DNA from: Phaeotremella fagi
Taxonomy: Eukaryota > Basidiomycota > Tremellomycetes > Tremellales > Phaeotremellaceae
NCBI GenBank assembly: GCA_001599715.1
Contig: BCHU01000003.1
Span: 1,116,001 to 1,180,000, forward strand
Length of the DNA: 64,000 nucleotides
Reading direction: 5' to 3'
In this document: positions 35,285 through 46,316 of the stretch, piece by piece
How the letters are laid out: each line of letters begins with the position of its first letter
How positions within the stretch are numbered: the stretch's first letter is position 1
Position numbers and translations under genes: made by a program
The notes under the pieces: generated by a model
What the model was told of the DNA's origin: nothing
Seen by the model: the letters and a program-made list of their open reading frames with translations, nothing else
The model's database searches: none

Positions 35285-38200
35285 CTACTTGCCAGCACCA
35301 AGTTCGATCTTGAGTTGAGCAATAGCCTGTTCAAGACTTGGTGGATCGTTATGAACCTGTTCCCTGATCGCTCCACCATGACCAGAAGCAGCAGCAGCAG
35401 CTTCACGAGCTTCTCTCTCTGCTCGTCTTCTTCTTGCGGATGGGAAATCGGGTGCTGGTAGATTGAAGACTACCCATGGCTACGATTTCTTAGTCAGGTT
35501 CATAACAATGAACTTACAGGTGTACAAGCTGCGACAGCTCTTCTCATTCCTGTCGTTAAACATTGAAGACCGACTTGGTAGGCGGCTAACTGTCAGTTGT
35601 AACTCAACTTAGAAACTCACCGTTCATCCAACCAAAGCCTTCTCTTGGGACATAATGGAAATCGACACCTTGGTTTCCACTATTCATCAGTCAAAGCCCA
35701 AAGACACGAACTCACTATTCAGCATCGACCAAATGACTCAATTCAACAGCATCAAATTTCTCAGGAACGATTCCATTGAAATCAACGAAAGAAAGTGTCA
35801 TCCTATCATAATCAGCCACGTCATCCCATCGTCGACTTACATGTAAACCCATCGATAAGCCAATCTAGCAGCGTCATCGACATAACCGTATCTTTCCAAA
35901 CCGACCCAAGCCATCATTTGATGAGGTGGCCAGCCGTAAGGGTAATCTTTTCATCAGTAACAGCTATCACATTAATAACTCACCCCATTGTCGATTCGGT
36001 CTATCAAGCGAAATAGTACCTCTAGATTCTTCAGTACCACTGACTAATCCACCGGCAACTTCGAATTTAGGTAAAGCCGTCATGACCAATTTCATAGCTT
36101 GATGTTCTGAAGCGCACCCAGCCCAAAGTGGCCAAAGAGTCGTAACACTCTCATAACGACTTTGACGTTCGGTCTTGGTATCGTAATCAAAGTACAAACC
36201 TTGACCTTCGTTCCAGAGATAAGTGTCCATTGCAGCTTTACGTCTTTGAGCACGTTCATTCCAATGAGCTGAGGTTTGGGGTGTTTTGGTCGATGAGAGT
36301 CGTGTTGGAGAAGCAAAGTTTTCAGCGGTGATTGGCCAAGGGGAAAGTTCGAATTCTTCTTCTAGGTCAAGAGAATCGTCGTACAAGAATTGTATAGCTT
36401 GAGCAATATCGATTTCGTACTGTTCAGTGTTAGCCAGTCCATCAATTCATACTTACCTTATAAAGCAAAGAATTAAGATCAACAGTGGCTAAATCAGCAC
36501 ATTTCTTTTCCAATCTATAACTGGTATCGTGACCACTTTCTCTAACACCTCTATCATGAAGGAAATATTCGTCTAATTCCGGTTCCTTGATCAAACCATC
36601 GTTATAACCATCAACGTATTCGTTGATACTAATACCTAATTTCTCAGCATAAGGTTGAAGGATATGGGTGAAATGACTAGCTTCAGTTTCAGGTGGAATA
36701 CCTTGACCTGCTGGACGATAACGTGATAATCCAGTAATAAGATCGAGGGAAGGTTGAACCATCCAGTATCGGTGATATTCTTTGATAGCAGCTTGGATAG
36801 CTCGTTTAAGCCAAACTTTGTTTCGTTCCAATTCGGATCGATCAAGTTGGTTGTAAATTTGTAAAGCGAGATCAGTCAAGAATGGTGGTTGAGAACGAGC
36901 AAGGTACTATTGTCAGCTGGGGTCATATAGTAAACCTACATAAGTTCTGGTTCCGTTAAGTACTTTGTTGTAATGTTTGATCTCAAAGATACAGTGTTCA
37001 ACGATATCCATAGCAAGATCGATTTTGCCATCGACGAGTAAACCAAGAGACATGAAGTACTAAAATTAGCCAGGTTACCGCATGAAACTTACAGAATCCC
37101 AACCGTATTTCTCATTGAATCTAGCACCAGGGACGATAAACGGAATAGCTTCAAGTTTAACTTTTTTAGTGACAGGATCGACTTTTCTGTCCATTGCCAA
37201 AGCCAAAATTCCAGGCTTCTCATTGATCGATTTGACGTAAAGAGGATCATCACATTTCTCAGGTAGCATGCAAACCTCAAGGTTCAAATTGGGTTTATCG
37301 CGTGAACTGTTGTCAGCTCCGATTTCAATTACAAACTCACATTTCACGATAGTGTTCCGCCATCTCTTCTTCTCCATGTGGAATATAGATTCTAGCTGTC
37401 ATGTGTCGACTACGATTCTTGGGATCGGCACAAGCGACTTCCAAACCATTAGCGTCGATTCGACGAGTCAAAGCGTTCCAGAATGAGTTCTTGATCATTC
37501 GAGATAATCGATCAACTGGATTTTCTGCTAATCGGGCTTCATCGAGAACGATACGTTTTCGTCCGTAGTCTCGAGCTAAAGCTAATTCCTGAAGAAGGTT
37601 GGAAAGCATGTAGGTACCCTGAATGTCAGCGAGGTCTGGGTTGGAAACTTACTCTAATATCAAAACTCTTGTGAGCGTTTGAACTGGCAGTTCCGAGTGA
37701 AAGTAATTTAGGTCCAGAATCGTAGATTGAGATTTGGAAACTGAATAAATTAGCACTAATCATATTAATCTCATGTACTCACTTTCTATCGGTGTCCTCC
37801 TGCTCTAAAACAATACGCATAGTTTCCTCGACATCGATGAGGAAACGACGAGGAGCGGATGGAGTGATTTCGTCTAACGTCAGCGAGGTAACAACATTTT
37901 GACTTACCATGAGATAATCTTCTGTTTCTGTTAATAGTTTCTCCTCCCATTTGGGGAGGTCTTCGTTTATTGTTACCAGCGACACCAGCCTAGAGATTAA
38001 TAAAGAATACCTCAAACTTGTACCTACATTACTGAAAGTTCTAGCACGACTCCAAACTTGATTTCCACCGTAATACTCTGAAGCTTCTGCATGGACATCA
38101 GGTAATTTAGTCTCGACATGACCGATTTTTCCACGACGTAAATCGGCTTTAGCAGCTTCCATCTCTTTTGAAGCTTGAGTTTGTTGGGGTGGTGAGACTG

Positions 38201-38767
38201 TACCTGTTGAAGTTGGAGTTTGAGACTCTTGACTCGGTGGACTGATACTTCCAGCAGCAGCTAGGGGATCAGCAACGTTCTGATTTGTGGGTGTAGTAGC
38301 TGCTGATGCCTGTTGAGATCTGGGAACGTCGGCATCGATGTAGAGTAAAGATTTTGATTGGGGTAACTAAATGAAGATGTTAATGAAGTTTAGATATGAT
38401 ATGTTAAACTCACTCTCGGCCGAACAGCTGGGGTTTGACCATTCATATTGATAGGATCAGATTTAGGGAATGGGAAACCCTTGCGATTTTCTGCAGGGGG
38501 TGTGAGTGGTGGAGAAATTACTTGTCCGATAAGTGGAGAAGTAGATGACGCTGGCGAAGTTGGAGAAGGGATTGGGGAGAAATATTCTCGTAGTTCGTCT
38601 GGAGTTTTGACCTGAAGAGATGGTTCAAGTGGATGAACTCCTGAACGTTTACGATATCTATGGGGGGTGGGTGGAATGGGACGGAAGAGATCATTGAAAT
38701 CGTGGTTAGCGTTTGACCAGAGTATTTTAGATTTAGGAGTTGAAGTAGCAGGATTGATATCAGCCAT
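35285..38767 (-). CDS. NTH1: Neutral (cytosolic) trehalase
   Basis: Exons, 5' to 3': 38414..38767, 38028..38366, 37908..37989, 37783..37873, 37653..37740, 37341..37618, 37093..37306, 36940..37059, 36457..36906, 35984..36419, 35841..35946, 35716..35802, 35621..35679, 35518..35585, 35285..35479; 988 residues. The GH37 signatures are present: [16 protein letters not shown] across the 33-nt intron 37060..37092, and [17 protein letters not shown] across intron 35947..35983. A long disordered head carries a PKA-type site, RRLS (Ser257), created at a splice junction. A calcium-binding-type loop, [17 protein letters not shown], follows. This layout is that of Nth1/Ntp1-type trehalases, activated by phosphorylation, calcium and 14-3-3, which split trehalose to glucose during stress recovery. 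AGGGG elements lie about 350-400 bp upstream. Confidence 0.95.
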
Positions 38768-40520
38768 TGTAAAATGATGATAGGGTAAACAATCAAATTC
38801 GAGAGTGATAGGTAGGAAAGAGGAAAGAAAAGAAAAAGTTCGAGGTTAATATATGAATTAAATAAAGGATAATGGGGACGGAGGGTCAACGGGGATGAAT
38901 GGGGTTGAGGTTGATGACACTTTTCAAAACACGAGTTGTGAGTTGAAAAGAGTGAGATAGGAAAGTGAAAGGTACGTAGTGGAAGTAAAACAGAGAGCTG
39001 ACCTCCATTCACACTTGACACCACTAATCCGATGACCGAGAAATGAAAAGAGTGTTTAGGGAGAGGATATGAAATGAATGAAAAGAAAACCCCGACGTCG
39101 ACGGATTGAAGATATAACGAGGGGAGGGGATGGTGTTAAAAGGTGGAGCTACGAGAGGAGAGGGGTGGGAGGGCAAATAACAGTCACAGTCACAGTAACT
39201 TTAGAATGACTCACCTTTGATTTGTTTTTCGGGTTTAACTTGGTTAATCACCTTACCTTGACCTTTGATCTTCGAGTCGAGTAAATTAATTAAACTTGAT
39301 TATCAAAAATAACCTATCGAGATTGATCAAAATGTGAAACTTGATTATGGTTGATTACAAGGTACGATCTAGGATCTGTGTGTTGATATGGGCGGGTGGT
39401 CAGCTGCTCGCAAGTCAAGTTACCAATAAAGGACGTTATGTTACTCTTCAAGAGAGATGTGATATACGTTAAGTGGAATGTAGAGAATAGACTTACAGAT
39501 AACACCTTCCTCGAGACTGATATTGATCGCTGTTTATTTCTATTTTGTATCTGCACGTGTATCTTAGATACCAATCTGAGCTAGCAAGATATAAAGGGAA
39601 AAGGAAAGGAAGTCGTTGAAAAGGCGTGTTAGGATGAGATAAACTGATTCAGATAGGATGATTGATTTGATGAGATTGATGGAGTTGAAAGCTCGGCAAT
39701 CAAAAGATAATTCAGTTAATTAAAATTAATTGAGAAACCTGAGACAATTGATTGATTTGATGGTGAGAGTGATGTTTGTGTAGGAGATGAGTTACTGTAT
39801 CGTCAAGTCGTGTTCAATATGTTATGAGATGTTATGTTATGATAATGTGTTATGTTAAGATCAGATGAAAATAGATTTCTACTCTACTCCTCTTTACACC
39901 ATACACTTGACCTCAAGGTTGGGGTAGAATGGGGTTAAGGATCATTTAAATGATAGTGACGTTTGAGGCGCAACAGTCTCACTCTGGTTAGACTCATTCA
40001 TTTTTCGCACCAAAATCGTCTACTAAAAATTTAACTTAAGTAGAGTTATGCTCGTGACCATGACCATATGCATATGCATATACAGATATCTATAAATCTT
40101 ATGAAGATCATAGTTCAATACGTAAATCGGTTAAACTCAGTAACAACAAGTATAGTTGCTGATGTAGTAAACAATCACACGTCCACACTACCCGCGCTTC
40201 TAACTATTCTTATACTTCATGGATCTGTTTCCATCTTTGCCTCGTTGTTCTGGACCACGCTTGTTGAGTAACAGCAGTGCAGTACAAGTCGCAGCAAGTT
40301 TGACTTGCTCTCCTTTAATACTTGAAAACTTACCTATCTATGCTTTCCTTTCTGTCTTGAAACGCCACTGCTTGAGTTACTTACCGAAGTCATACCGATT
40401 GAACGTGGTAGTGAGAGTGGAGACAGCAGTGCGCTTGTGCTTGTGCTGATACTTACACCCATACTACACCACACTAATCATCCAATAAACAACTAGTAGC
40501 TCCAACTGGAAGACAGCAAT
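38768..40520. promoter_or_regulatory. Long divergent intergenic region, trehalase/hydrolase
   Basis: This 1.75-kb region separates the divergent trehalase and alpha/beta-hydrolase starts. ORFs here (for example 39314..39574 -, 40068..40271 +) have no recognisable motifs. It includes a purine-rich block with AGGGG elements (39120..39165). Confidence 0.5.
39120..39165. promoter_or_regulatory. Cluster of three AGGGG (STRE-like) elements
   Basis: AGGGG occurs at 39120, 39125 and 39161, about 350-400 bp upstream of the trehalase ATG. The stress response element of fungi has this core and works in both orientations. Use here is inferred. Confidence 0.45.
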
Positions 40521-42441
40521 ATGCCCTTACACAATCCAATCTGGTATGTAAACTCCACAATGTATTTATACTTACAACCAGGGAAATCACAGAACCATAC
40601 CTAACAGCGACACATCTACACACAGTAACTGATCCAAGTAAGTCACCCCCCTTCACCGTACACTGACACCAAAGCCTATGGAAGATATACCCTGCCCCCT
40701 CATCCCCCCCATCTAGACCTAATCAACAATCCCCAAATAACCCATAAATACCGTCGAGTCTTCCTCAAACCCTACAACTCATTCAAAACACTACACGAAG
40801 CCTACGACACTACCGAGATCATCCATTCTGAAGATGTCGAATACACTGATGAAGAAATTAGGAAAGGTGTGAAATTAGGTGGGAGATGGATTTGTTATAG
40901 TGTTTGGGAGATTCTTGAGGAACCCGAAAACGGTTGGGAAGGGGGTGGAGCTGGTAAAGGAAGAGATTTGGTTTTAGTTCATGGTATGTGGTGATGACCA
41001 GGTTTTTTGGATTTGGACTGATGGGATTGGTCGTTAGGTTTGAGTGATTATGGTTTACGTTATGCTCCTCATGTTACCCATTTCTTGAAAGCTGGTTTTA
41101 GGGTTATCATACCGGATCTACCTTCTGTAAGTGGACCACTTGTTTAAAGCTGATTTATTCTAGTATGGTCGTTCGACAGGGTGAGAACGGATGGATACAT
41201 TGATTCTGAGGAAATCACTAACACCAATCTCTAGAGTTAATTCGTACTTACCATCTGCACTACTTCTTCCCTCTGCCCTACACGCAGTCCTTACAGATGT
41301 CGTCGATACCGACCTAGCTAACGGGAGAGAACAACGCAAGGTATTCCTAAGTGGAGCGTAAGTGTCAACCAAAACATCCAGCTAAATTATCTTCAGTTCA
41401 ATGGGCGGCTGGACCGTGTAAGTCTCCCTCCAAAAAAAAACTCATCTGAAAATAACATGAAAAAACTAAATGACAACAGTCTATACTACATTCTCAAATA
41501 CCCACCAACGAAATCATCGACTGAAGTAGTCTCCGGAACCACCCAAAGTGATGTTTCGCCACCGAAGAAAGGTGATGGGAAGGGATACAAGGAAGGTGAA
41601 AGATCTCGAGATCAAGAAAAATCAAGAATAGACGTTGCGGGTGCATTCGTTCTTTGTCCTATGGTTGAGGGTAAGTTTTTGTAAAAGTCTCCAACGATCG
41701 ACTGAAAACTGATGATGGATGGGATAGTGGCCAAAAATTCTAGACCATCTTGGTTCATTGAATTCATCGCTCGTGGGATAGTTTATTTCGCTGGTCAATT
41801 ACCTTTAGCCAAGGCTGTTAGGGGTGGGTTATTTTTTTGCTTTAAGAGAGGTTGTCTGTTGACTGATGACGTGTTTTTAGGGAATGTCTCGGACGACCCT
41901 CGAGTGGAAGAAGATTTCTTTGCTGATCGTAAGATCTACAGACGTACTGTTGACTGACATTCAGCGATCTGCTATCATGGTTGGTTACGTGTTGGAACTG
42001 GATTAGCGTTGTTAGAAGGGATGATTGAACTTGAGAAAAGATCTGAGGAGATTGATGTTCGTAAGTGTATCCCTACGATACTAGCTTCAAATGTTCATTT
42101 ATTAATTGCTTTACAGCTATTCGAATCATTCACGGTTCAGCGGATAGAGCTACCTCTCATCTAGCGACATTAAGAATGTTCAGTAGACTACCTAATGCTG
42201 ATAAAGAAATCGAAATTTATGAAGGTTACGAACATGGTATGTCTACGTTCATTCTTCCATCAAAACGTTAATACTAACGATTGAATGTTTTAGTCATGAC
42301 GAAAGTGAGTTTACTTATAGATTTTTCGAAATATTCCTGGGTTGGCTGACGATTGTTTAGGTCGGTGTTGACGAGGCGGATGATGAGAAACGTCAAAGGG
42401 TTTTAGCGGATTGGAGGAGTTGGTTATTGAAGAGATGTTGA
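40521..42441 (+). CDS. Alpha/beta-hydrolase, monoacylglycerol lipase-like, 14 exons
   Basis: Exons 40521..40543, 40582..40637, 40717..40983, 41038..41126, 41164..41180, 41235..41357, 41397..41417, 41480..41670, 41728..41823, 41881..41928, 41965..42060, 42117..42236, 42294..42304, 42361..42441; 412 residues. The oxyanion loop reads LVLVHGLSDYG, the nucleophile elbow is SGASMGGWT (G-x-S-x-G, on a 21-nt exon), the acid is in IRIIHGSADRAT (Asp) and the His is in YEGYEHVMTK. The spacing Ser ... Asp ... His with the HGSAD motif fits the hydrolase_4/monoglyceride lipase group. A ~35-residue charged insertion (about 215-250) follows the first post-nucleophile helix. The extreme fragmentation (exons of 11, 17, 21 and 23 nt) makes automatic annotation likely to fail here. 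Confidence 0.85.
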
Positions 42442-43135
42442 TACGTGTGATAGGGTAGAACATCGTGGTTGATCGCTGTATCGTAGATAGTAGATGTAGA
42501 TGTAGATAGCATACAGTATGTCGTATACCACATAGATTGAATTCTCATTCTCGCAATCGAAGGAACAGCGCTGAGCCGATCCTAGCTTGAGCATGTGAAA
42601 AGGAGTACAGGAAGAGGAAATTAGAAGTGGTGGCAGTGGCAATCTGCTCGATCGTACAAGTATCACCAGCTTCAACAGTATGCCCTCTGCCTTGTATTCA
42701 GCTCCACCAAACATATTCCTCCTGCTTTTCTATTCACCTCCACCCAACAGATGCGTCCTGCCTTCTAATCAGCTCCACCCACTGCAAAGCACAATGGACA
42801 AGACTGAACGCTTCACATTAGAGGCTCTCCTTCTTTTCTCGTTGAATCAGCTCCACCCAAAAGTCTTCAACCCGATGTTTTCACCTTTGTTCCATTTTTT
42901 TTTATTTTGTCATCGTTTTTCTGCCTCGGACATAAATGGTTTACCACTTCCATTGTAGCTCCACTTCGATTTTCTTTTTTTCTGTCTTCTTTTTTGCAAA
43001 CTGCAGAAGGCTTGCCTTGTTTCTTTCTGATGTATAAGTAATATGTCGAGAAGATAGGTTTTCTTCCTACTTATTTCTTTCCCCAATCGCCAGATTAAAT
43101 CAATCACAACTTTAGTAATCAGAATCAACTTGATC
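42442..43135. other. Intergenic region with short repeats before tandem family
   Basis: No gene supported. It holds the hydrolase 3' UTR, the repeats at 42687..42792, and a T/C-rich tract (42880..43010) before the next ATG. Confidence 0.45.
42687..42792. repeat. Imperfect 35-36-bp direct repeat, three copies
   Basis: Units begin CTGCC(T)T at 42687, 42722 and 42758 and share CAGCTCCACC or CACCTCCACC about 16 nt later. A further TCAGCTCCACCC occurs at about 42848. Likely a local tandem duplication; role unknown. Confidence 0.65.
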
Positions 43136-43600
43136 ATGTCCAACCCCGAATCTGTTTCAGCTACTGCTGCTGCTACCACCGCCACCAACCAAACCTCAAC
43201 TTGGTCAAGCCACAAACGTCAAGTTTCATTCACCTGCTTCCTCAACGCAAATCTCCCTGAATGCACCAGAATAGGTGGGATTCAAATCATCAATCCAATC
43301 GACGAAGAGACAGAAAGATTCAATGCTGCAAGTAATCCACCAAAAAGTGATGTTATTTTTGATGTCAAGTTATCAGAAGATCAATCACAATTCCTCCTCA
43401 CAGAGAACACAGATACATTTAGAAATGTTTCCGCTAAAATCGAAAACATCAAAACACTGAGTGAGCTGTCAAAAGCCGTTAATAGTATTCGAGATACACC
43501 ACCCAATGTTTTCATTACTATAGATGGTCGGAAAGTCAGAAAACGTGCTTACAACGGTATTATCGAGGGCGAGTTGAGTTGGGATCTTAAGGATGAGTAG
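43136..43600 (+). CDS. Uncharacterised intronless protein, divergent head of the tandem family
   Basis: 154 residues, starting MSNPESVSATAAATTATNQT. No known domain. Its order of features parallels the three downstream copies: an Ala/Thr-rich start, VSFTCFL (compare LALTCNF), a strand ending INPIDEET (compare VSPDDDATKT), a long variable middle, and a short aromatic end GELSWDLKDE (compare GWFNWNEVKKE). I infer a distant paralogue; alignment by eye is weak in the middle. No signal peptide or membrane segment. It is about 1 kb upstream of the next member, like the spacing between the others. Confidence 0.55.
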   Translation: MSNPESVSATAAATTATNQTSTWSSHKRQVSFTCFLNANLPECTRIGGIQIINPIDEETERFNAASNPPKSDVIFDVKLSEDQSQFLLTENTDTFRNVSAKIENIKTLSELSKAVNSIRDTPPNVFITIDGRKVRKRAYNGIIEGELSWDLKDE

Positions 43601-44153
43601 ATAGGGGCAGTGTTTCTCCAGTAGAGGAGATTTAGTGGGAACAAGGGAGGTACTTAGGTGAAATGATAGTATGAACAGGCCACGGAATGGTGTTGATATT
43701 TGTTGGATGCATGAGTAATGAGAGTTTTGTTCACTGCCTTTATTTTTGAAACTGTTCTCGGTTGTCATCAAATCTGTTGCAGTCTCACACCTGCCACTAC
43801 ACTGAGATCTCCTGTTCGACTTGCCCGCACAAAAGCAGGTGGGGTAGTTTCTCTGAGCTCTTTTCAAGCTCTTTTCAAGAAAGACCCCCGTCTATGACTT
43901 CGTTTACGTGATGTCATCTGAAAACAACGCCTTCGTGCTTTTCATTTCATCAATGAGAACTGCCACTATTGACTTTCCTTTCAACTTCTTTTTGTCAGTG
44001 GTTTGGATGACCCTTCCTTTCTATGCGAGGATTCGCTGTTTAAAAGTGGTATAAGGAGCTTATCCCCCAGTCTTCCCATATCACTTATCTTCCTCTTATT
44101 CAATCATCCAAGCCTTTCAATTTTTCTCATTGCTCTTAATCTAATTCAAATCC

Positions 44154-44630
44154 ATGTCTTTTTTTCTAACGCGATTTACAACAACCGCCACTGTCCTCAC
44201 TCATACCCGCAAACTGGCTTTAACCTGCAACTTTTTTGGATTCGACGATGGTACAAGTGTCTACACTAATCTTCGACTTGTATCTCCTGATGATGATGCA
44301 ACAAAAACGCTCGATTTAGCTCTCAAAACTATTCAAGAGAAACGCGGTCAATTTAAAATAGACGTAGAGGAAGATGATGATCTAAGGGTTTGTTGGCCAA
44401 TCAGACCCGAGAATGGTTGGCGTGGAGGCGTCATCAGTGAGCTCACAGCCCGCGAATTTGGTGAAGTAGACTGCTTGGCGGATTTGGAAGAAGAGCTTCT
44501 AGCCAATAAACTTGTTCAGCCTTTCTCTGAGTCGGACACATTCTCAGGATGGTTTAACTGGAACGAGGTTAAGAAGGAGAAGAAGGAGGATCAGGAAGAC
44601 GGGTCTTCAAGCGATGTATACAGTAGTTGA
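44154..44630 (+). CDS. Tandem family copy 1, uncharacterised intronless protein
   Basis: 158 residues, start MSFFLTRFTTTATVLTHTRK. Shared family segments: LALTCNFF, NLRLVSPDDDATKTLDLALK, WPIRPENGWRGGVISELTAR, DLEEELLANKL and a C-terminal FSGWFNWNEVKKEKKE. The protein is soluble, acidic overall, with a lysine/glutamate-rich end. I recognise no domain. The predicted pattern (two beta-rich parts around an amphipathic helix TLDLALKTIQEKRGQF) suggests a small folded domain. Promoter and terminator blocks are duplicated with the gene. Confidence 0.7.
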   Translation: MSFFLTRFTTTATVLTHTRKLALTCNFFGFDDGTSVYTNLRLVSPDDDATKTLDLALKTIQEKRGQFKIDVEEDDDLRVCWPIRPENGWRGGVISELTAREFGEVDCLADLEEELLANKLVQPFSESDTFSGWFNWNEVKKEKKEDQEDGSSSDVYSS

Positions 44631-45113
44631 GGTTGGGGACCGTTTCTATATTTGATAGTCTGTGGAGAGTGGTCGGATACAGTACCAGTAGGATTTCTAG
44701 TAGTGGTCGTTCATAGGTCATGGATGTATTTTAGTTGGATAGGATACAGTTTTAATTCACCGACCACTTACGTTCACGTTCATCGCCGAAGGGCTTTCGA
44801 TCAACTTTTCACCTGATTTACTGCAATCTCCCGTTATCTTTGCCCGGATTAAAGCAGGTGAGGTAGTTTTCTCAAGAAGGAACCCCTATATATGATTTCG
44901 TTTGCGTGATGTCATCTGAAAACAACGAACTGCCACTGCTGACATCCCTTCAACTGGTTTTTTGTCAATGTTTTGGATGGTCTTTCCTTTCTTTGTGAGG
45001 ATGCGCTGTTTAAAAGTGGTATCAATAGCCCGCGTATTACTCACCTTCCCTTTATTCAACCATCCAAGTCTTTCATTTTTTCCCATTGCTCTTAATCCAA
45101 TCACTTCAAACAA

Positions 45114-45542
45114 ATGACTGTTTCAGAAACGATATATATTCAAACTGCCACTGTCTTCACTCACCGAGGTAAACTGGCTGAAACCTGCCAATTTTGCAAA
45201 AGCGACAGTAAAATTGTCATCACTGATCTCCGACTTAGATCTCCCAATGACGAACCAACAAAAACGCTCGATACAGCTCTCAAAACTCTCCAAGAGAAAC
45301 ACGGTAAGTTTCACATCGCCAAAGAGCATGATGATGGAAGCGTTTGGTGGCCAATCAGACCTGAAAATGGTTGGAGTGGAGGCGTCATTAGTGAGCTCAC
45401 AGCCCGCACTATTGATCAAGGAGACTTGGCGGATTTGGTAGAAGACCTTCAAGCCGACGAACACAGTCAGCAATTCTCTGAGTCTGTCACGTTCTCAGGC
45501 TGGTTTACGTGGAACGAGGTTAAGAAGGAGGAGGAGGATTAG
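45114..45542 (+). CDS. Tandem family copy 2, uncharacterised intronless protein
   Basis: 142 residues, start MTVSETIYIQTATVFTHRGK. It matches copy 1 over nearly the whole length: ETCQFCKSDS, DLRLRSPNDEPTKTLDTALK, WPIRPENGWSGGVISELTAR, LADLVEDLQADEH, FSGWFTWNEVKKE. Differences are spread along the protein, while tryptophans, the NGW-x-GGVISELTA block and the terminal block are kept, which suggests constraint rather than drift. The upstream element TGATGTCATC is kept. Function unknown. Confidence 0.7.
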   Translation: MTVSETIYIQTATVFTHRGKLAETCQFCKSDSKIVITDLRLRSPNDEPTKTLDTALKTLQEKHGKFHIAKEHDDGSVWWPIRPENGWSGGVISELTARTIDQGDLADLVEDLQADEHSQQFSESVTFSGWFTWNEVKKEEED

Positions 45543-45875
45543 GAAGAAGAGGTTTCGAAGGATGTATAGTTGAGGTTGAGAAACAGCTGCATTTGAGAGT
45601 CCGTGGAGAACGGTCATAAACAGTACAAGTAGCATTTCTGTCAGGTAGCGGTCGTTCATAGGTCATAGATGCATTACAGTGGATATGTCGTTTTATGCTC
45701 ACCGACCACTCAGCTTCATTTTCAACGCCGAAGGGTTTTCGATCGACTTTCCTTTCTTTGTGAGGATGCGCTGTTTGAAAGTCATAAAAGTAGCCTAACC
45801 CCAGTTGTAATTTGCTTAGTCTTATTCAACCATCCAAGTCTTTCATTTTTCCCTGCTCTCCATCCAATCAAACGA

Positions 45876-46316
45876 ATGTCTGTTTCACAAAAGCTATCTA
45901 CAACAACCGCCACTGTCCTCACCCACCAAGGTAACCTGACTGTAAACTGCAGGTTTCGAAGTAATTCCCACGGCACCCAAACTATTCTCGATAATCTTCG
46001 ACTTGTATCTCCTGTTGATGATGAGACGAAAACCCTCGACACAGCTCTTGAAAAGATACAAAAGCGAGACGGCGAATTTCGACTCGACCTTGAGTATGAT
46101 GGGTAAGCAATCAGACCCATACAGGGTTCAATTGGAGGAGGCGGTTGGCTTGGAGACGTCATAAGTGAGCTCAGTGTTAATGATTTCGATGGTTGTCCGA
46201 CCTTGGGACACTTGAAGATAGAGCTTGGAGTCGACAAACTTGGTCAGACACTCTCTGAGGCTGTTACATTCTCAGGATGGTTTACCTGGAACGAGGTTAA
46301 GAAGGAGAAGAAGTAG
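45876..46316 (+). pseudogene. Tandem family copy 3, interrupted by an in-frame stop
   Basis: The ATG at 45876 opens a frame with the family features (TTTATVLTHQGNL, NLRLVSPVDDETKTLDTALE). It meets TAA at 46104..46106, after 76 residues. The same frame then continues without another stop to TAG at 46314, reading the second half of the family: GDVISELSVND, LGHLKIELGVDK, FSGWFTWNEVKKEKK. Compared with copy 2, the stop lies at a small deletion that removed the WWP segment. A 22-nt GT..AG segment (46104..46125) could formally be spliced but is shorter than any other intron here. It is either a pseudogene, a truncated 76-residue product, or a read-through case. Confidence 0.7.

Noticed and set aside
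46104..46125. GT..AG segment that would remove the stop in tandem copy 3
   Set aside because: At 22 nt it is 11 nt shorter than the shortest supported intron here, has no branch point, and removing it would shift the downstream frame.
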